Below the pieces are notes generated by a model, which had not been told where the DNA came from, made no database searches, and saw only the letters and a program-made list of their open reading frames with translations. Below, one piece after another: positions 53,215 to 62,900 of a stretch of 64,000 bases of DNA. Origin of the DNA: Pseudomonadota bacterium. GTDB lineage: Bacteria; Pseudomonadota; Alphaproteobacteria; Paracaedibacterales; CAITNM01. Position numbers and translations under genes: made by a program. The stretch covers positions 1 through 64,000 of the forward strand of contig JAGOSL010000006.1 in NCBI GenBank assembly GCA_018062345.1, in the 5' to 3' direction. Within the stretch, counting starts at the first letter, position 1; every line of letters starts with the position of its first letter.

Positions 53215-55239
53215 ATGAAGAAAGTGGCACTTATTCAGGCTCGTATGGGGTCGACTAGATTCCCTGGTAAAGTTCTTGAACTTCTAGGAACAAAACCAGT
53301 TTTGCAATGGGTTGTGGAAGCTGCTTCTCGTATTTCGATAATAGATCAAGTGATTGTCGTAACATCAGATGAGCAAGGTGATCAAAAAATCGTTGACTGG
53401 TGTCAACAACACCTGGTGGACGTTTTTCGAGGCAGTGAAGGAGATGTTCTTGATCGATTTTATCAAGCAGCTTTGACGCATCAGGCGGATGTAATAATGA
53501 GGATTACAGCAGACTGTCCTTTTCTAGATCACCATATTGCGTCTCAAGTTTTAGCATTGGTATCCACTAAGCAAGCAGATTATGCATCCAATGTATTGCC
53601 AGCTACTTGGCCAGATGGTCTAGATTGCGAAGCATTTACATTTGAGGCTTTAAAAAAAGCTTCAATAAACGCAAAAAAACCAAGTGATCGTGAGCATGTA
53701 ACTTCTTATATTTGTAATAACAGAAGTATATTTAATTCTATGAATGTTTCGTGCCCTATGAAAGGATTAGAAAAACACCGCTGGACTATCGATACACTTG
53801 AAGATTTAGAATATCTCAATAAAATTGTTTCAAGCATTAGTCAGCCAATTACCACATGGTCGATTTTAGAAATTTTTCAACGCTATCCAGAATTAGAGCA
53901 ACCGACTTCTAAGCGTAATGAGGGGTTTGAAAGATCTCTACAAGAAGAAGTAAATATATGCACGAATTTTGAACGGTCTAATAAGCTTTTGAAAAGGGCT
54001 TTAGACGTCATTCCCATAGGAACACAAACTTTTAGTAAATCACATATCCAATATCCAGAAAATTCCCCAATGTATATCACGCATGGCATGGGGTCAAGAG
54101 TTTGGGACGTTGATGGAAATGAGTATATTGATTGCGTAAGCGGTTTGTTGCCTATTATTTTAGGCTACAATGATCATGATATAAATTGGGCAATTCAAGA
54201 TCAATTGAATCGTGGCATTACTTTTAGTTTAGCCACAGAATTAGAAATTGAACTGGCTGAGACTTTGTGTGATTTGATTCCTTCAGCTGAAAAGGTTCGT
54301 TTTGCTAAAAATGGCACAGATGTGACATCGGCTGCAGTTCGTTTGGCGCGGGCTTACACAAAACGAGATAAGGTTATTGTTTGTGGATATCACGGATGGC
54401 AAGATTGGTCTATTGGGACAACTACACGGAATAAAGGTGTTCCTAAAGCCGTTGCGGATCTTAGTATTTCCATCCCTTACAATGATTTAAATATTGTTGA
54501 AAAATTGCTAAAATCTTACGATTATGCCTGTCTTATCTTAGAGTCTTGTAATATTGTTGCGCCACATGATGATTATTTAGCGCGCTTAAAAAGCTTATGC
54601 GAACAATATGGATCCCTACTTATCTTTGATGAAGTCATAACTGGGTTTCGTTTTGCTTTAGGTGGCGCTCAGGAATACTTTGGGGTGACGCCTCACTTGT
54701 CTTGTTTTGGAAAAGCAATGGGCAACGGCATGCCCATTTCAGCGGTAGTTGGACAAAATGAATTTATGAAGAAAATGGAAGAAATTTTCTTTTCCGGAAC
54801 ATTTGGAGGTGAAGCCCTTTCCTTAGCTGCTTCTCTTGAAACTATTAGAAAAATCAAGGCAAAAAGTGTTATTCCTTATTTGTGGGAATATGGGGCGGAC
54901 TTAGCTTCTATCCTTGAAACAACCATTAAAGAATTTTCTTTACAAGATATCATTACGCTTAATGGGTTTGCACCTTGGAAAATTTTTGGCTTTCATGATG
55001 TAAGTTTTGCAAGTTCTTTAGAAATCAAAACTCTTTTTATCCAAGAGATGCTTAAGAGAGGAATTCTTATTAATAGTTCTTTTAATATTACTTATTCACA
55101 TAACACTCTTGACAAAATGAAAATACAACATGCTTTTGAGGAGGTTTGTTCGATAATTTCCAAAGGAATAAAAAATCAAAATATACTAGGTCTTTTAAGC
55201 AATCTACCTATTAAGCCTTTATTTAAAGTAAGGCAGTAG
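53215..55239 (+). CDS. Fusion of SpsF/PseF-type cytidylyltransferase and class III aminotransferase
   Basis: Residues 1-235 form a CMP-sugar synthetase-like nucleotidyltransferase with IQARMGSTRFPGKVLELLG (7-25), RITADCPFLD (96-105) and HRWTIDTLEDL (188-198). Residues 245-674 form a class III PLP aminotransferase akin to glutamate-1-semialdehyde aminomutase, with FDEVITGFR (471-479) and PLP lysine K500 in FGKAMGNG. The first domain probably activates pseudaminic acid with CTP, filling the otherwise missing PseF role. The second could aminate or isomerise a related precursor; its substrate is unknown. The joining segment is short and in one frame, so fusion is real. Confidence 0.85.
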   Translation: MKKVALIQARMGSTRFPGKVLELLGTKPVLQWVVEAASRISIIDQVIVVTSDEQGDQKIVDWCQQHLVDVFRGSEGDVLDRFYQAALTHQADVIMRITADCPFLDHHIASQVLALVSTKQADYASNVLPATWPDGLDCEAFTFEALKKASINAKKPSDREHVTSYICNNRSIFNSMNVSCPMKGLEKHRWTIDTLEDLEYLNKIVSSISQPITTWSILEIFQRYPELEQPTSKRNEGFERSLQEEVNICTNFERSNKLLKRALDVIPIGTQTFSKSHIQYPENSPMYITHGMGSRVWDVDGNEYIDCVSGLLPIILGYNDHDINWAIQDQLNRGITFSLATELEIELAETLCDLIPSAEKVRFAKNGTDVTSAAVRLARAYTKRDKVIVCGYHGWQDWSIGTTTRNKGVPKAVADLSISIPYNDLNIVEKLLKSYDYACLILESCNIVAPHDDYLARLKSLCEQYGSLLIFDEVITGFRFALGGAQEYFGVTPHLSCFGKAMGNGMPISAVVGQNEFMKKMEEIFFSGTFGGEALSLAASLETIRKIKAKSVIPYLWEYGADLASILETTIKEFSLQDIITLNGFAPWKIFGFHDVSFASSLEIKTLFIQEMLKRGILINSSFNITYSHNTLDKMKIQHAFEEVCSIISKGIKNQNILGLLSNLPIKPLFKVRQ

Positions 55240-55243
55240 AGTC

Positions 55244-56242
55244 TTGATAAAAAAAGCATTTTTTCGTTTTGAAGCCTCTCCTTCGATTGGAGCAGGACAT
55301 GCGATACGGTCATGTGTGATCGGCGATGCCTTGGTTGAGGAGGGCTGGACATGTAATCTTGTGACATCTGAAGATTCTTATGATTTTATTCCGGGCCTGC
55401 AAAGATTTGACAGGGTTGATCCTGAAGATTTTTATGATGAGCCTGCGCCCCATGATCTTTTGGTGGTTGATCATTATGATTTAGATATAACCTACGAACA
55501 ATACTTTCGACCATATGCTGATAAGATTATGGTTATCGATGATATGGCCAATAGACAGCATGATTGTGATATTCTTTTAGACCAAACTTATGGTAGGGAA
55601 GCAACAGATTACAAAGATCTGGTTCCTGAAAGTTGCAAAATCTTAACGGGTAGCGATTATGCTTTATTACGCAAAGAATTTATTGAGCTGCGACCCAAAG
55701 CTTTGCAGAAAAGACGTGAAAAGAAAGAAATCAAATGTATACTTGTTTCGATGGGGGGAAGCGCCTCACAAAACCATACTCTTCAAGCCTTAGAGATGAT
55801 TAAAGAGGCAGGGTTCAAGGGGAAAATAGATATTGTTCTGGGGTTTAAAGAAAAATCAAAAACTGCAATTTTAGATTTCCTAAAAAGTATGCCTAATCTT
55901 TATCGTGTTCATATTAATCCAAATATGGTCCAATTAATGTATGAAGCAGATTTAGCGATCGGTGCTGCAGGTAGTAGTGTTTGGGAAAGGTGTTGTTTAG
56001 GGTTAGTAACAGGTATGGTTATTCTTTCTGAAAATCAAGTGTTGATCGCATCAAAATTACATAATGCTAATGTTGCTATTAATTTAGGAAAAATTGATTC
56101 CATTAATACGGCCGCTGCAGGTATTCAAATAAAGAACATGGTAAATAGCACCGAAACAATAAAAAAATTGGGAATAAATAGTTCTCGCATATGCGATGGT
56201 TTAGGGATCAATAGAGTTAAAAAGGAATTGCATGTACATTAG
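55244..56242 (+). CDS. pseG: PseG, UDP-sugar hydrolase of the pseudaminic-acid pathway
   Basis: The 332-residue GT-B-like hydrolase releases UDP from UDP-2,4-diacetamido-2,4,6-trideoxy-L-altrose. The N-terminal RFEASPSIGAGHAIRS holds the conserved GxGHxxR with the catalytic histidine. The C-terminal GAAGSSVWERCCLGL matches the uridine-binding part. VIDDMANRQHDCDILLDQTYGR is a further PseG hallmark. It overlaps the pseI start by 11 bases. Confidence 0.92.
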   Translation: MIKKAFFRFEASPSIGAGHAIRSCVIGDALVEEGWTCNLVTSEDSYDFIPGLQRFDRVDPEDFYDEPAPHDLLVVDHYDLDITYEQYFRPYADKIMVIDDMANRQHDCDILLDQTYGREATDYKDLVPESCKILTGSDYALLRKEFIELRPKALQKRREKKEIKCILVSMGGSASQNHTLQALEMIKEAGFKGKIDIVLGFKEKSKTAILDFLKSMPNLYRVHINPNMVQLMYEADLAIGAAGSSVWERCCLGLVTGMVILSENQVLIASKLHNANVAINLGKIDSINTAAAGIQIKNMVNSTETIKKLGINSSRICDGLGINRVKKELHVH

Positions 56243-57278
56243 TATTGGTTCAAAAAAAATAGGAAGTGGTTATCCAGCATATATAGTTGCCGAGATAGGT
56301 ATAAACCATAATGGCGATATGGAGCTTGCTAAAAAGACTATATTAGCTGCAAAAAATGCAGGTGCAGATGCAGTAAAATTTCAAAACTACCAGACTGAAG
56401 ATTTTGTGCCTACAAAAAGCTTAGAATATGAATATTTTTCTCAGGGCAAAGTGGTTAGAGAATCTCAATATGATATGTTTAAGCGATACGAATTATGCGA
56501 TGAGCAAGTAATAGACATAAAAGAGTTCTGTGACAAAAATGACATCGACTTTCATTCTACCCCAACCAATTCTCAAGGTGTTGACCTCTTAAAACGTATA
56601 GGTGTCTCGGTATTGAAGAATGGTTCAGATTACCTGACAAATCTAGGCCTCATTGAATATATGGGGAAATCGAGATTACCTACAGTTTTATCAACAGGGA
56701 TGGCTCTTGCGGGTGAAATCGACGATGCGGTCAGAACTTTTAGTCAAACAGGAAATAATCAATTGATTCTTCTTCACTGCACCTCTCGATACCCTACTCC
56801 AGCAGAAGAAGTAAATTTAAAAAAAATTAATACTCTTCGTGAAGCATTTGAATATGCTGTTGGCTTTAGTGATCATTCAGAGGGACCATGGGCAGCTATA
56901 GGGGCAATAACATATGGTGCATGCTGGATCGAAAAGCACTTTACCCTAGATAAAAATCTTCCTGGTCCTGATCATGGTTTTTCAAGTGATCAGCAAGACT
57001 TCAAATCTTACGTTGAAGGAATCCGCTATATTGAAAAAGCAATGGGAGTTTCTTGCCTGGGGCCAACGATTGAAGAAGAAAAATCCCGAGGGAGCTTTAG
57101 GTTATCTTGCGCGGCTGCGCGTGACTTAAGTAAAGGTGAGATAGTTGATGAAAGAGATGTTATTTTTATTCGACCCGGAACTGGAATTCCTCCAAAGCAT
57201 AAACACTATATTGTTGGGAAAGCGCTCAAAACAAAAGTTGAAAAAGGCACACTGTTAGACATGTCACATATTATTTGA
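56232..57278 (+). CDS. pseI: Pseudaminic acid synthase (NeuB family)
   Basis: The 348-residue enzyme condenses the PseG product with phosphoenolpyruvate. It has the NeuB TIM barrel (AEIGINHNGDMELAKKTI, AVKFQNYQTEDF, FHSTPTN and GFSDHSEG) and the C-terminal SAF antifreeze-like domain (about 285-345). The barrel provides the metal-binding histidines and substrate pocket. PseI, NeuB and LegI are hard to separate by motif; flanking pseBCGH supports PseI. Confidence 0.9.
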   Translation: MYISIGSKKIGSGYPAYIVAEIGINHNGDMELAKKTILAAKNAGADAVKFQNYQTEDFVPTKSLEYEYFSQGKVVRESQYDMFKRYELCDEQVIDIKEFCDKNDIDFHSTPTNSQGVDLLKRIGVSVLKNGSDYLTNLGLIEYMGKSRLPTVLSTGMALAGEIDDAVRTFSQTGNNQLILLHCTSRYPTPAEEVNLKKINTLREAFEYAVGFSDHSEGPWAAIGAITYGACWIEKHFTLDKNLPGPDHGFSSDQQDFKSYVEGIRYIEKAMGVSCLGPTIEEEKSRGSFRLSCAAARDLSKGEIVDERDVIFIRPGTGIPPKHKHYIVGKALKTKVEKGTLLDMSHII

Positions 57279-57312
57279 CCATTTCTCATAATTATTTTTT
57301 AGTTGTTGTCAT

Positions 57313-57756
57313 ATGAATGTTACTTTGAGAAGGGCTACACAATTAGATGAGGATCTTATTTTTTACTGGAGAAATTTGCCTGAAATTTATAATCTTGGCA
57401 AAGAAAAGCGTTCTGTAGAAAAAAACGAACATCGCTTATGGTTTCAAAGTGCCTTACAAAATACTCATCACTTGTTTCTTATCATTACATTTTTTGATCT
57501 TGATTGTGGAGTTATACGGTACAATCGCATCAAGGATCAGGAATGGGAGGTTTCTATTTATATTGTAGAAAAGCGTAGCAAAGGTATTGGTAAAGAAGCC
57601 TTGAATCTTTCTTATTCCTTTCTTCCTAAGGGTGCTACAATCATAGCAAATGTACTGAGAAACAATGCTGAGAGTATAAAATTTTTTCATAAAAATGAAT
57701 TTAGTGAAATAAAAACCGATGGTTCAGAACTCATAAAAATGATAAGGAAAACCTAA
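57313..57756 (+). CDS. pseH: GNAT N-acetyltransferase, probably PseH
   Basis: The 147-residue protein has a GNAT fold, with the acetyl-CoA region around VEKRSKGIGKEALNLSYSFL and the C-terminal ANVLRNNAESIKFFHKNEF. PseH adds the N4 acetyl group between the PseC and PseG steps. The sequence is compatible with PseH and the locus lacks another candidate, so the symbol is supported by context. Its last base is the first base of the next gene. Confidence 0.78.
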   Translation: MNVTLRRATQLDEDLIFYWRNLPEIYNLGKEKRSVEKNEHRLWFQSALQNTHHLFLIITFFDLDCGVIRYNRIKDQEWEVSIYIVEKRSKGIGKEALNLSYSFLPKGATIIANVLRNNAESIKFFHKNEFSEIKTDGSELIKMIRKT

Positions 57757-58433
57757 TGTTTCAAAATATATGGGAAGAAAACTACGCAAAGAAAGTCGCT
57801 TTAAACAAGTATCCTTGGGACTTTGTGGTTACTTTTGTTTTTAATTATTTCAATAGAAATCTCCCGAAACAAAGCCAAAAAATTTTAGAGCTAGGCTTTG
57901 GGGCTGGTTGTAATATTTCTTTTTTTGCGCATGAGGGATTTGATTCTTATGGTGTTGAGGCATCAACTTCAGCATATACGCATGCTAAAAACTGGCTCTC
58001 TCAAGAAGGATTAACAGCTGAATTAAAGAATGAAAGTTTCACTACGTTGTCCTATGAAAATGAATATTTTGATATGATTGTTGACCGTGCTTCTTTAACA
58101 TGTATTCCTTATAACGATTGCTGTAAGGTTTTTCATGAAGTTAAAAGAGTCTTGAAAAAAGATGGAGTATTTTTATTTTCTCCCTACTCTAAGGCTCATA
58201 CTTCCTATATTACAGGACGCACTAATAGAAATATTTTGACAACCATAACGCAAGGTTCATTAGTAGGTGTTGGTGATCTTTGTTTTTACAGTTATGAGAT
58301 GATTTGCGAAATAGCAAAAAAGACTTCATTAGAGATTGTCAAATGTGAGCATATCGAAAAAAAAGAGATGATGTCATCGGAGGTGCATGCAGAATGGCAC
58401 GTTGTTTTGAAAAACACAGAAACATTAATATGA
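57756..58433 (+). CDS. SAM-dependent methyltransferase (first of two)
   Basis: The 225-residue protein is a class I methyltransferase with the SAM loop ILELGFGAGCNISFFAHEG (about 45-63), the acidic strand YGVEAS and a motif IV-like YFDMIVDRASLTCIPY. Such enzymes in glycan loci methylate sugars or act on small acyl groups; the substrate is not evident. The stop overlaps the next methyltransferase gene as ATGA. Confidence 0.82.
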   Translation: MFQNIWEENYAKKVALNKYPWDFVVTFVFNYFNRNLPKQSQKILELGFGAGCNISFFAHEGFDSYGVEASTSAYTHAKNWLSQEGLTAELKNESFTTLSYENEYFDMIVDRASLTCIPYNDCCKVFHEVKRVLKKDGVFLFSPYSKAHTSYITGRTNRNILTTITQGSLVGVGDLCFYSYEMICEIAKKTSLEIVKCEHIEKKEMMSSEVHAEWHVVLKNTETLI

Positions 58434-59005
58434 TCAACGATTATGTGAAAAAAATAACTAAATATTATGCAGATAGCTTAAGTGCATTGGATTCATATAA
58501 GAAGGTAAAATGGGGAAGTAAGGACTCTCAGGAAATAAGATTTAAAATTATTACTGAAATTTCGCCTTCTATTTTCAATTGTAAAGTTTTAGATTATGGG
58601 TGTGGTATAGGAGATTTATGTACATTCTTAGAATTACGTAGTTTTTCTGGTGAATATAGCGGGTATGATCTCTTATTACAAATGATTGAAGAAGCCAAGA
58701 AAAGGCATCCTGCTTATTGCTTTTCGGATAATATTTCTCAATCAAATTTTGATTTTGTAGTATCGAGCGGAATTTTTACATTATCTACAACTCAAGAAAT
58801 GTATGCGGAAATCCAAAAAATGTTTGGGCTATGTTTTAAGGGCGTTGTATTTAACTCGCTAAGTTCTTGGGCTCCAAATAAAGAAGAAGGTGAATTTTAT
58901 GCAGATCCCCTCAAAACCGTTGATTTTTGTCGAACATTAAGTCCTAAGGTGGTCTTAAGGCACGACTATATGCCACACGATTTTACAGTATATATGTATA
59001 AATGA
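58430..59005 (+). CDS. SAM-dependent methyltransferase (second of two)
   Basis: From the ATG at 58430 the product is 191 residues. The SAM site is KVLDYGCGIGDLCTFLE and the acidic strand is YSGYDLLLQMIEEAK, followed by FDFVVSSGIFTLS. It is a different subfamily from its neighbour (the trassembled motifs differ and lengths diverge), so the pair is not a recent duplication. A longer upstream start inside the preceding gene is less likely. Target unknown; the WbqC-like gene next door hints at a shared modification. Confidence 0.8.
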   Translation: MINDYVKKITKYYADSLSALDSYKKVKWGSKDSQEIRFKIITEISPSIFNCKVLDYGCGIGDLCTFLELRSFSGEYSGYDLLLQMIEEAKKRHPAYCFSDNISQSNFDFVVSSGIFTLSTTQEMYAEIQKMFGLCFKGVVFNSLSSWAPNKEEGEFYADPLKTVDFCRTLSPKVVLRHDYMPHDFTVYMYK

Positions 59006-59694
59006 TCATTTCAATTAACCAACCTGCTTATTTACCATGGTGCGGTTATTTTAATCGCATTATTAAAAGCGATCTTCATGTCGTTTTGGATACGGTGCAG
59101 TTTGAAAAAAATAGTTTTATAAATCGTAATAAAATTATTGTGAATGGAGGTCCTATTTGGTTAACAGTTCCTGTGTTAACCAAAAGTCTATTCGGTGAAT
59201 TGGCTATTAATGCCCTCCAGGTTGATAATAAAACAGCTTGGCAGAAAAAACACTGGTTATCAATTAAACAAGCATATTCTAAGAATCCATTTTTCTTTGA
59301 TATGCAGGATTTTTTGGAAAATATTTATGCGAAAAAGTGCAATACACTTATGCCCATTCTAAAAGAAATGCTCAATTTTTTTCTTGGTTATATGTCTATA
59401 CAAACACCAATTATTTATGCATCTCATTATGACTTTTATGAAAGAAAAGGTGATCTAGTTTTGGAAATATGCAAAAAATTTGGAGCTAAAAAATACCTAT
59501 CTGGGTCGTTGGGTAGAGACTATCTTGATGTTTCAGCTTTCTCAAAGCACAATATAAGTGTAATTTTTGATGATTATACTCATCCCATTTATGAACAAAA
59601 AAACAATAGCAATGTTTTCATTTCACATTTGTCGTCTTTAGATATGCTGATGCGTTTTGGTGCAGAATCAAGGAGAATAATCGAAGATGTTTAA
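59002..59694 (+). CDS. WbqC-like family protein
   Basis: The 230-residue protein begins ISINQPAYLPWCGYFNRII and contains DTVQFEKNSFINRNKI, then LTVPV, and a C-terminal ISHLSSLDMLMRFG, the pattern of the WbqC family. Members occur in O-antigen and glycan loci; their biochemical role is poorly defined, with an amide or acyl transfer to amino-sugars often proposed. It overlaps both neighbours by a few bases. Confidence 0.9.
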   Translation: MIISINQPAYLPWCGYFNRIIKSDLHVVLDTVQFEKNSFINRNKIIVNGGPIWLTVPVLTKSLFGELAINALQVDNKTAWQKKHWLSIKQAYSKNPFFFDMQDFLENIYAKKCNTLMPILKEMLNFFLGYMSIQTPIIYASHYDFYERKGDLVLEICKKFGAKKYLSGSLGRDYLDVSAFSKHNISVIFDDYTHPIYEQKNNSNVFISHLSSLDMLMRFGAESRRIIEDV

Positions 59695-60358
59695 AAATAT
59701 TCTTGTTGTCGCTGCGCATCCTGATGACGAAGTTCTAGGATGCGGAGGCGCAATCGCTCGCCATCGCCAACATGGCGATCGGGTTAGGGTTATTTTTATC
59801 GCGGATGGTGTTGGTGCAAGACTAGCTAATTTTGAAGACAGTCTAAAGGAAAGGAAAAACTCAGCCTATAGTGCTTTACGCGCTCTAGATGTAGATTCTA
59901 TTGAATTTTTTGATTTTCCAGACAACCAATTAGACACGATTCCTCTACTTTCTATCATTCAAAAAATAGAAAGTACTGTAAAAGAATTCAATCCAGAAAT
60001 TGTTTACACTCATCACTATGGAGATCTTAATATTGACCACGCTCTTATAGCAAAAGCTTGCATTACGGCCTGCAGGCCTCTTCCTGACTCATCTGTAAAG
60101 ACTCTCTTGTTTTTTGAAGTTTTATCTGCAACGCACTGGGGTATTGCAGTAGAGAATTTTAAGCCAAACTATTATATTGATATAAAAGATTTTTTTGATC
60201 AAAAAATGTCAGCAATTAAATGTTATGTTTCTGAGATGAGAAATTATCCGCATTGCCGATCAGTTGAATCGATTAAATCATTATGCCAACATAGGGGCTC
60301 TCAAGTTGGCTTAGATCTTGCGGAAGCATTTGAAACATTTAGAATTCTTGTAAAATGA
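59687..60358 (+). CDS. PIG-L family deacetylase
   Basis: The 223-residue protein has the zinc-binding motif AAHPDDEVLGCGG (about 9-21) and the third ligand in LNIDHALIAKAC. The PIG-L/LmbE family removes N-acetyl groups from sugars. In this locus it could free an amino group on a pseudaminic-type or GlcNAc-derived sugar for re-acylation, perhaps with the WbqC and methyltransferase proteins; that link is inference. Confidence 0.9.
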   Translation: MFKNILVVAAHPDDEVLGCGGAIARHRQHGDRVRVIFIADGVGARLANFEDSLKERKNSAYSALRALDVDSIEFFDFPDNQLDTIPLLSIIQKIESTVKEFNPEIVYTHHYGDLNIDHALIAKACITACRPLPDSSVKTLLFFEVLSATHWGIAVENFKPNYYIDIKDFFDQKMSAIKCYVSEMRNYPHCRSVESIKSLCQHRGSQVGLDLAEAFETFRILVK

Positions 60359-61530
60359 CCCAAAAATTTGATGTGGTTATTATAGGCAGTAGCCCGCTTT
60401 GTCTCGCTGAAGCTATTTATCAGGTTGGTCTAGGTCATTCCGTATGTGTTTTAGAAAAAGGACAAATAGGGGGTAGCTGGAAGTACATAGATGCTCTTGG
60501 TTTTAAAAGGGTGGAGCTTGGTCCTCACGTCTTAAATGGCGATTATTTAGGTAAAAAAGCAATGGAGATTTTTGGTGTTTCTTTGCAAAAAGAAAAGTTA
60601 CATTATTTTGATGTTAAAAATAAGCGACTTTATAAGAAACACATGGATTCCGAAAAGTATTTTGATAAAGCCATTTTTTGGTTAAGGAAAATACATCAGC
60701 ATCCGATTAGCACGGCAAAAATTGCATACAATCTGTGTAAATATTTTTACATCCGTTTTTTTAAAAAAAAGGACAGTATTTTTTATCTTAAAGGTGGGAC
60801 ATATGAGTTAATCCAGTCTTTTCTTTTACATCCATTATGGTCAAAAGTAAGTCTGCAATTTCACAAATGCTCAGACATTACTTTTAAATCAAGAACCTCT
60901 CAAGAACTCAGTATAACACTAAATTCAGGGGGAAAGATTTATGCAAAAAAAGTATTTCTCACATTAGGGTGCAATATTGATCTTCAAAAGATATTCAAAA
61001 AGTTAATGGGAGAAAGTAAGGGGGCTAATATACATCAAACCACATTTCAATCGCTTCAAGTTTTACTTCTTCTGCGAAATAATAAAAAATCTATCCCTTT
61101 TACAAGTTTTATTTATGACGATAGTTCCTATATAGGAAATCAAAATTTTTTAAAGAGTAAAAAGATTAAGTATTGCAGTGATATCACGAAGTATGTTGCT
61201 TACAATAATTCTACAGACTTCCAAAAAGATAATCTTTCTGTATTAGCATTAGCGGTTGCATCATCGTCATATTGTTACAAGAATCATGAGCTTAATAAAG
61301 AAAAATTGTTAAAAGATTTAAAATACTACAATTTTTTGGATCGAGAAGCCAAAATCGAATCCTACTATATGGAAAATTTTTCTGGCCAAATCATAGACTA
61401 TAATTGTGTGGAGAAAAATAAGATATTTTTAGAAAATATTGGGATTACTGTATTGCAATCAGATAATCTTTTAAATTCGTTTGCTAAAAATTATCAAAGA
61501 TGGAAAGTCTTAGAAAAAGTAGTAGAATAA
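60355..61530 (+). CDS. FAD-dependent oxidoreductase (amine-oxidase/UGM-like fold)
   Basis: The 391-residue protein starts with a dinucleotide-binding fold, VVIIGSSPLCLAEAIYQVGLG then VLEKGQIGGSW; the glycine pattern is less regular (GSSPLC in place of GxGxxG). The order ELGPHVLNG and FYLKGGTYELIQSFLLHP resembles protoporphyrinogen-oxidase or galactopyranose-mutase-type flavoproteins. Substrate unknown. The protein is lysine-rich with a noticeably AT-rich coding sequence, which may mark separate acquisition. It overlaps the PIG-L gene as ATGA. Confidence 0.7.
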   Translation: MTQKFDVVIIGSSPLCLAEAIYQVGLGHSVCVLEKGQIGGSWKYIDALGFKRVELGPHVLNGDYLGKKAMEIFGVSLQKEKLHYFDVKNKRLYKKHMDSEKYFDKAIFWLRKIHQHPISTAKIAYNLCKYFYIRFFKKKDSIFYLKGGTYELIQSFLLHPLWSKVSLQFHKCSDITFKSRTSQELSITLNSGGKIYAKKVFLTLGCNIDLQKIFKKLMGESKGANIHQTTFQSLQVLLLLRNNKKSIPFTSFIYDDSSYIGNQNFLKSKKIKYCSDITKYVAYNNSTDFQKDNLSVLALAVASSSYCYKNHELNKEKLLKDLKYYNFLDREAKIESYYMENFSGQIIDYNCVEKNKIFLENIGITVLQSDNLLNSFAKNYQRWKVLEKVVE

Positions 61531-61532
61531 TA

Positions 61533-62900
61533 ATGGCAAGACAACCTATGCAACAAAAACCCATCATTTTCCTCCCTATTGAATCGACTCCACGAGAGAT
61601 TGATTATAAGCTAAATATTGCACGGCTGATGTGTCATCAAGGTTTTGACGCGATCATTGGTAATCCGCCTTTTATTAGGGATGAACTGAAGTATAAAAAT
61701 TATCAAGGAGTCTTTCTAGAAAAAGGAATGAATCCTGATCCAGCGTATTATAAGAAAATTATTGATAAAGGTATTCTTGTTTACTGTTTGAGTGATGAAG
61801 GTGCTGCAGAACCAGCTTTTAGCGTAACCTATCAACCTGCTGTGGATACACTTAAACAAGCAGAAAAAATATTTTTATGGGGAGTGCATCAAAAACAAGA
61901 TTTAGTGAGAAGGAATTCAGACCCGTGTTTATTAGATAAATATTATGTATCAGGTTATCCCAGTTTTGAATTTTCACTTCCCAAGTATAAAAAATATCAT
62001 GCCTATTTTAGGGACCAAGACTTGGGGAATAATTATATTCTTGTAAATACTAATTTTTCATCTGTTAATGGATACTCCTTAGAAGAGGTATTAAAAGCAT
62101 GCAATGCCATGAGCCCAGAAACAAAAGCCTCAATTACAATAAGTTATCAGCATGAAGAGGCTGTCTTAAAATCATTTTTGCATTGGCTTGAAGAAATTTT
62201 CTTAGCTTTTCCTGGAGAAAACTTTTTGATTCGTCCCCATCCAGCAGAGCGTCAAAACGCTTATGATAGGCTCTCTCAAAAATATAAGAATGTGCGTGTT
62301 TCAGGAAAGGGAAATGCGAATCAGGCCATTTCCGGTGCTAAATTAGTGCTCCACAATGATTGCACAACAGCATTGCAGAGTTATTTAGCATGCGTTCCAG
62401 TTATTTCACTGTCCACACAAAACGAACACTTATTATCTTCTCCCTGGTCTATTCAATTTGGGGCTAAACCAACTGAGCTTTGCGAGGCTATAGCACTTGT
62501 AGAAAATGTGTTGAAAAACGGACATTTTGATGAGTCTTTAAGGAAGCATATTGATGAAAATGCACAAGTAGTATTATCTCAAAGGTTTTGCCATATTGAA
62601 ACCAGCACAAAAGACATCGTAGATCATATCGTAAAAGGTAAAAACGAAAAATTAGTAGGAATATTTCCTTATAAAATAAAAGATACGCGTACATTATTGC
62701 AAAAAGTAAAACTGATGATCAGAAAGCGCCTTCCTCTACACTATAAAGTTCCTGTGGCATCTAGACACATGCTAGCGAAATTTACAAAGAAGGATGTGTT
62801 AGATCGTTTGAACCTTATGAATGATTTAGATCATGTGTCCCGCAACTATATAATTAAAGAAGTGTTTCCTAATACCTTTTACATAGCAAGAGGCTTTTGA
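61533..62900 (+). CDS. Surface carbohydrate biosynthesis protein, glycosyltransferase-like
   Basis: From the ATG at 61533 the product has 455 residues. The opening IIFLPIESTPREIDYKLNIA and LVYCLSDEGAAEPAF match a family of surface-polysaccharide proteins with a GT-B-like fold. The later FLIRPHPAERQNAYD, SGKGNANQAISGAKLVLHND and CTTALQSYLACVPVISL resemble CDP-glycerol-type transferases. It may transfer a sugar or polyol phosphate to the glycan. The chosen start lies two bases after the previous stop. Confidence 0.8.
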   Translation: MARQPMQQKPIIFLPIESTPREIDYKLNIARLMCHQGFDAIIGNPPFIRDELKYKNYQGVFLEKGMNPDPAYYKKIIDKGILVYCLSDEGAAEPAFSVTYQPAVDTLKQAEKIFLWGVHQKQDLVRRNSDPCLLDKYYVSGYPSFEFSLPKYKKYHAYFRDQDLGNNYILVNTNFSSVNGYSLEEVLKACNAMSPETKASITISYQHEEAVLKSFLHWLEEIFLAFPGENFLIRPHPAERQNAYDRLSQKYKNVRVSGKGNANQAISGAKLVLHNDCTTALQSYLACVPVISLSTQNEHLLSSPWSIQFGAKPTELCEAIALVENVLKNGHFDESLRKHIDENAQVVLSQRFCHIETSTKDIVDHIVKGKNEKLVGIFPYKIKDTRTLLQKVKLMIRKRLPLHYKVPVASRHMLAKFTKKDVLDRLNLMNDLDHVSRNYIIKEVFPNTFYIARGF

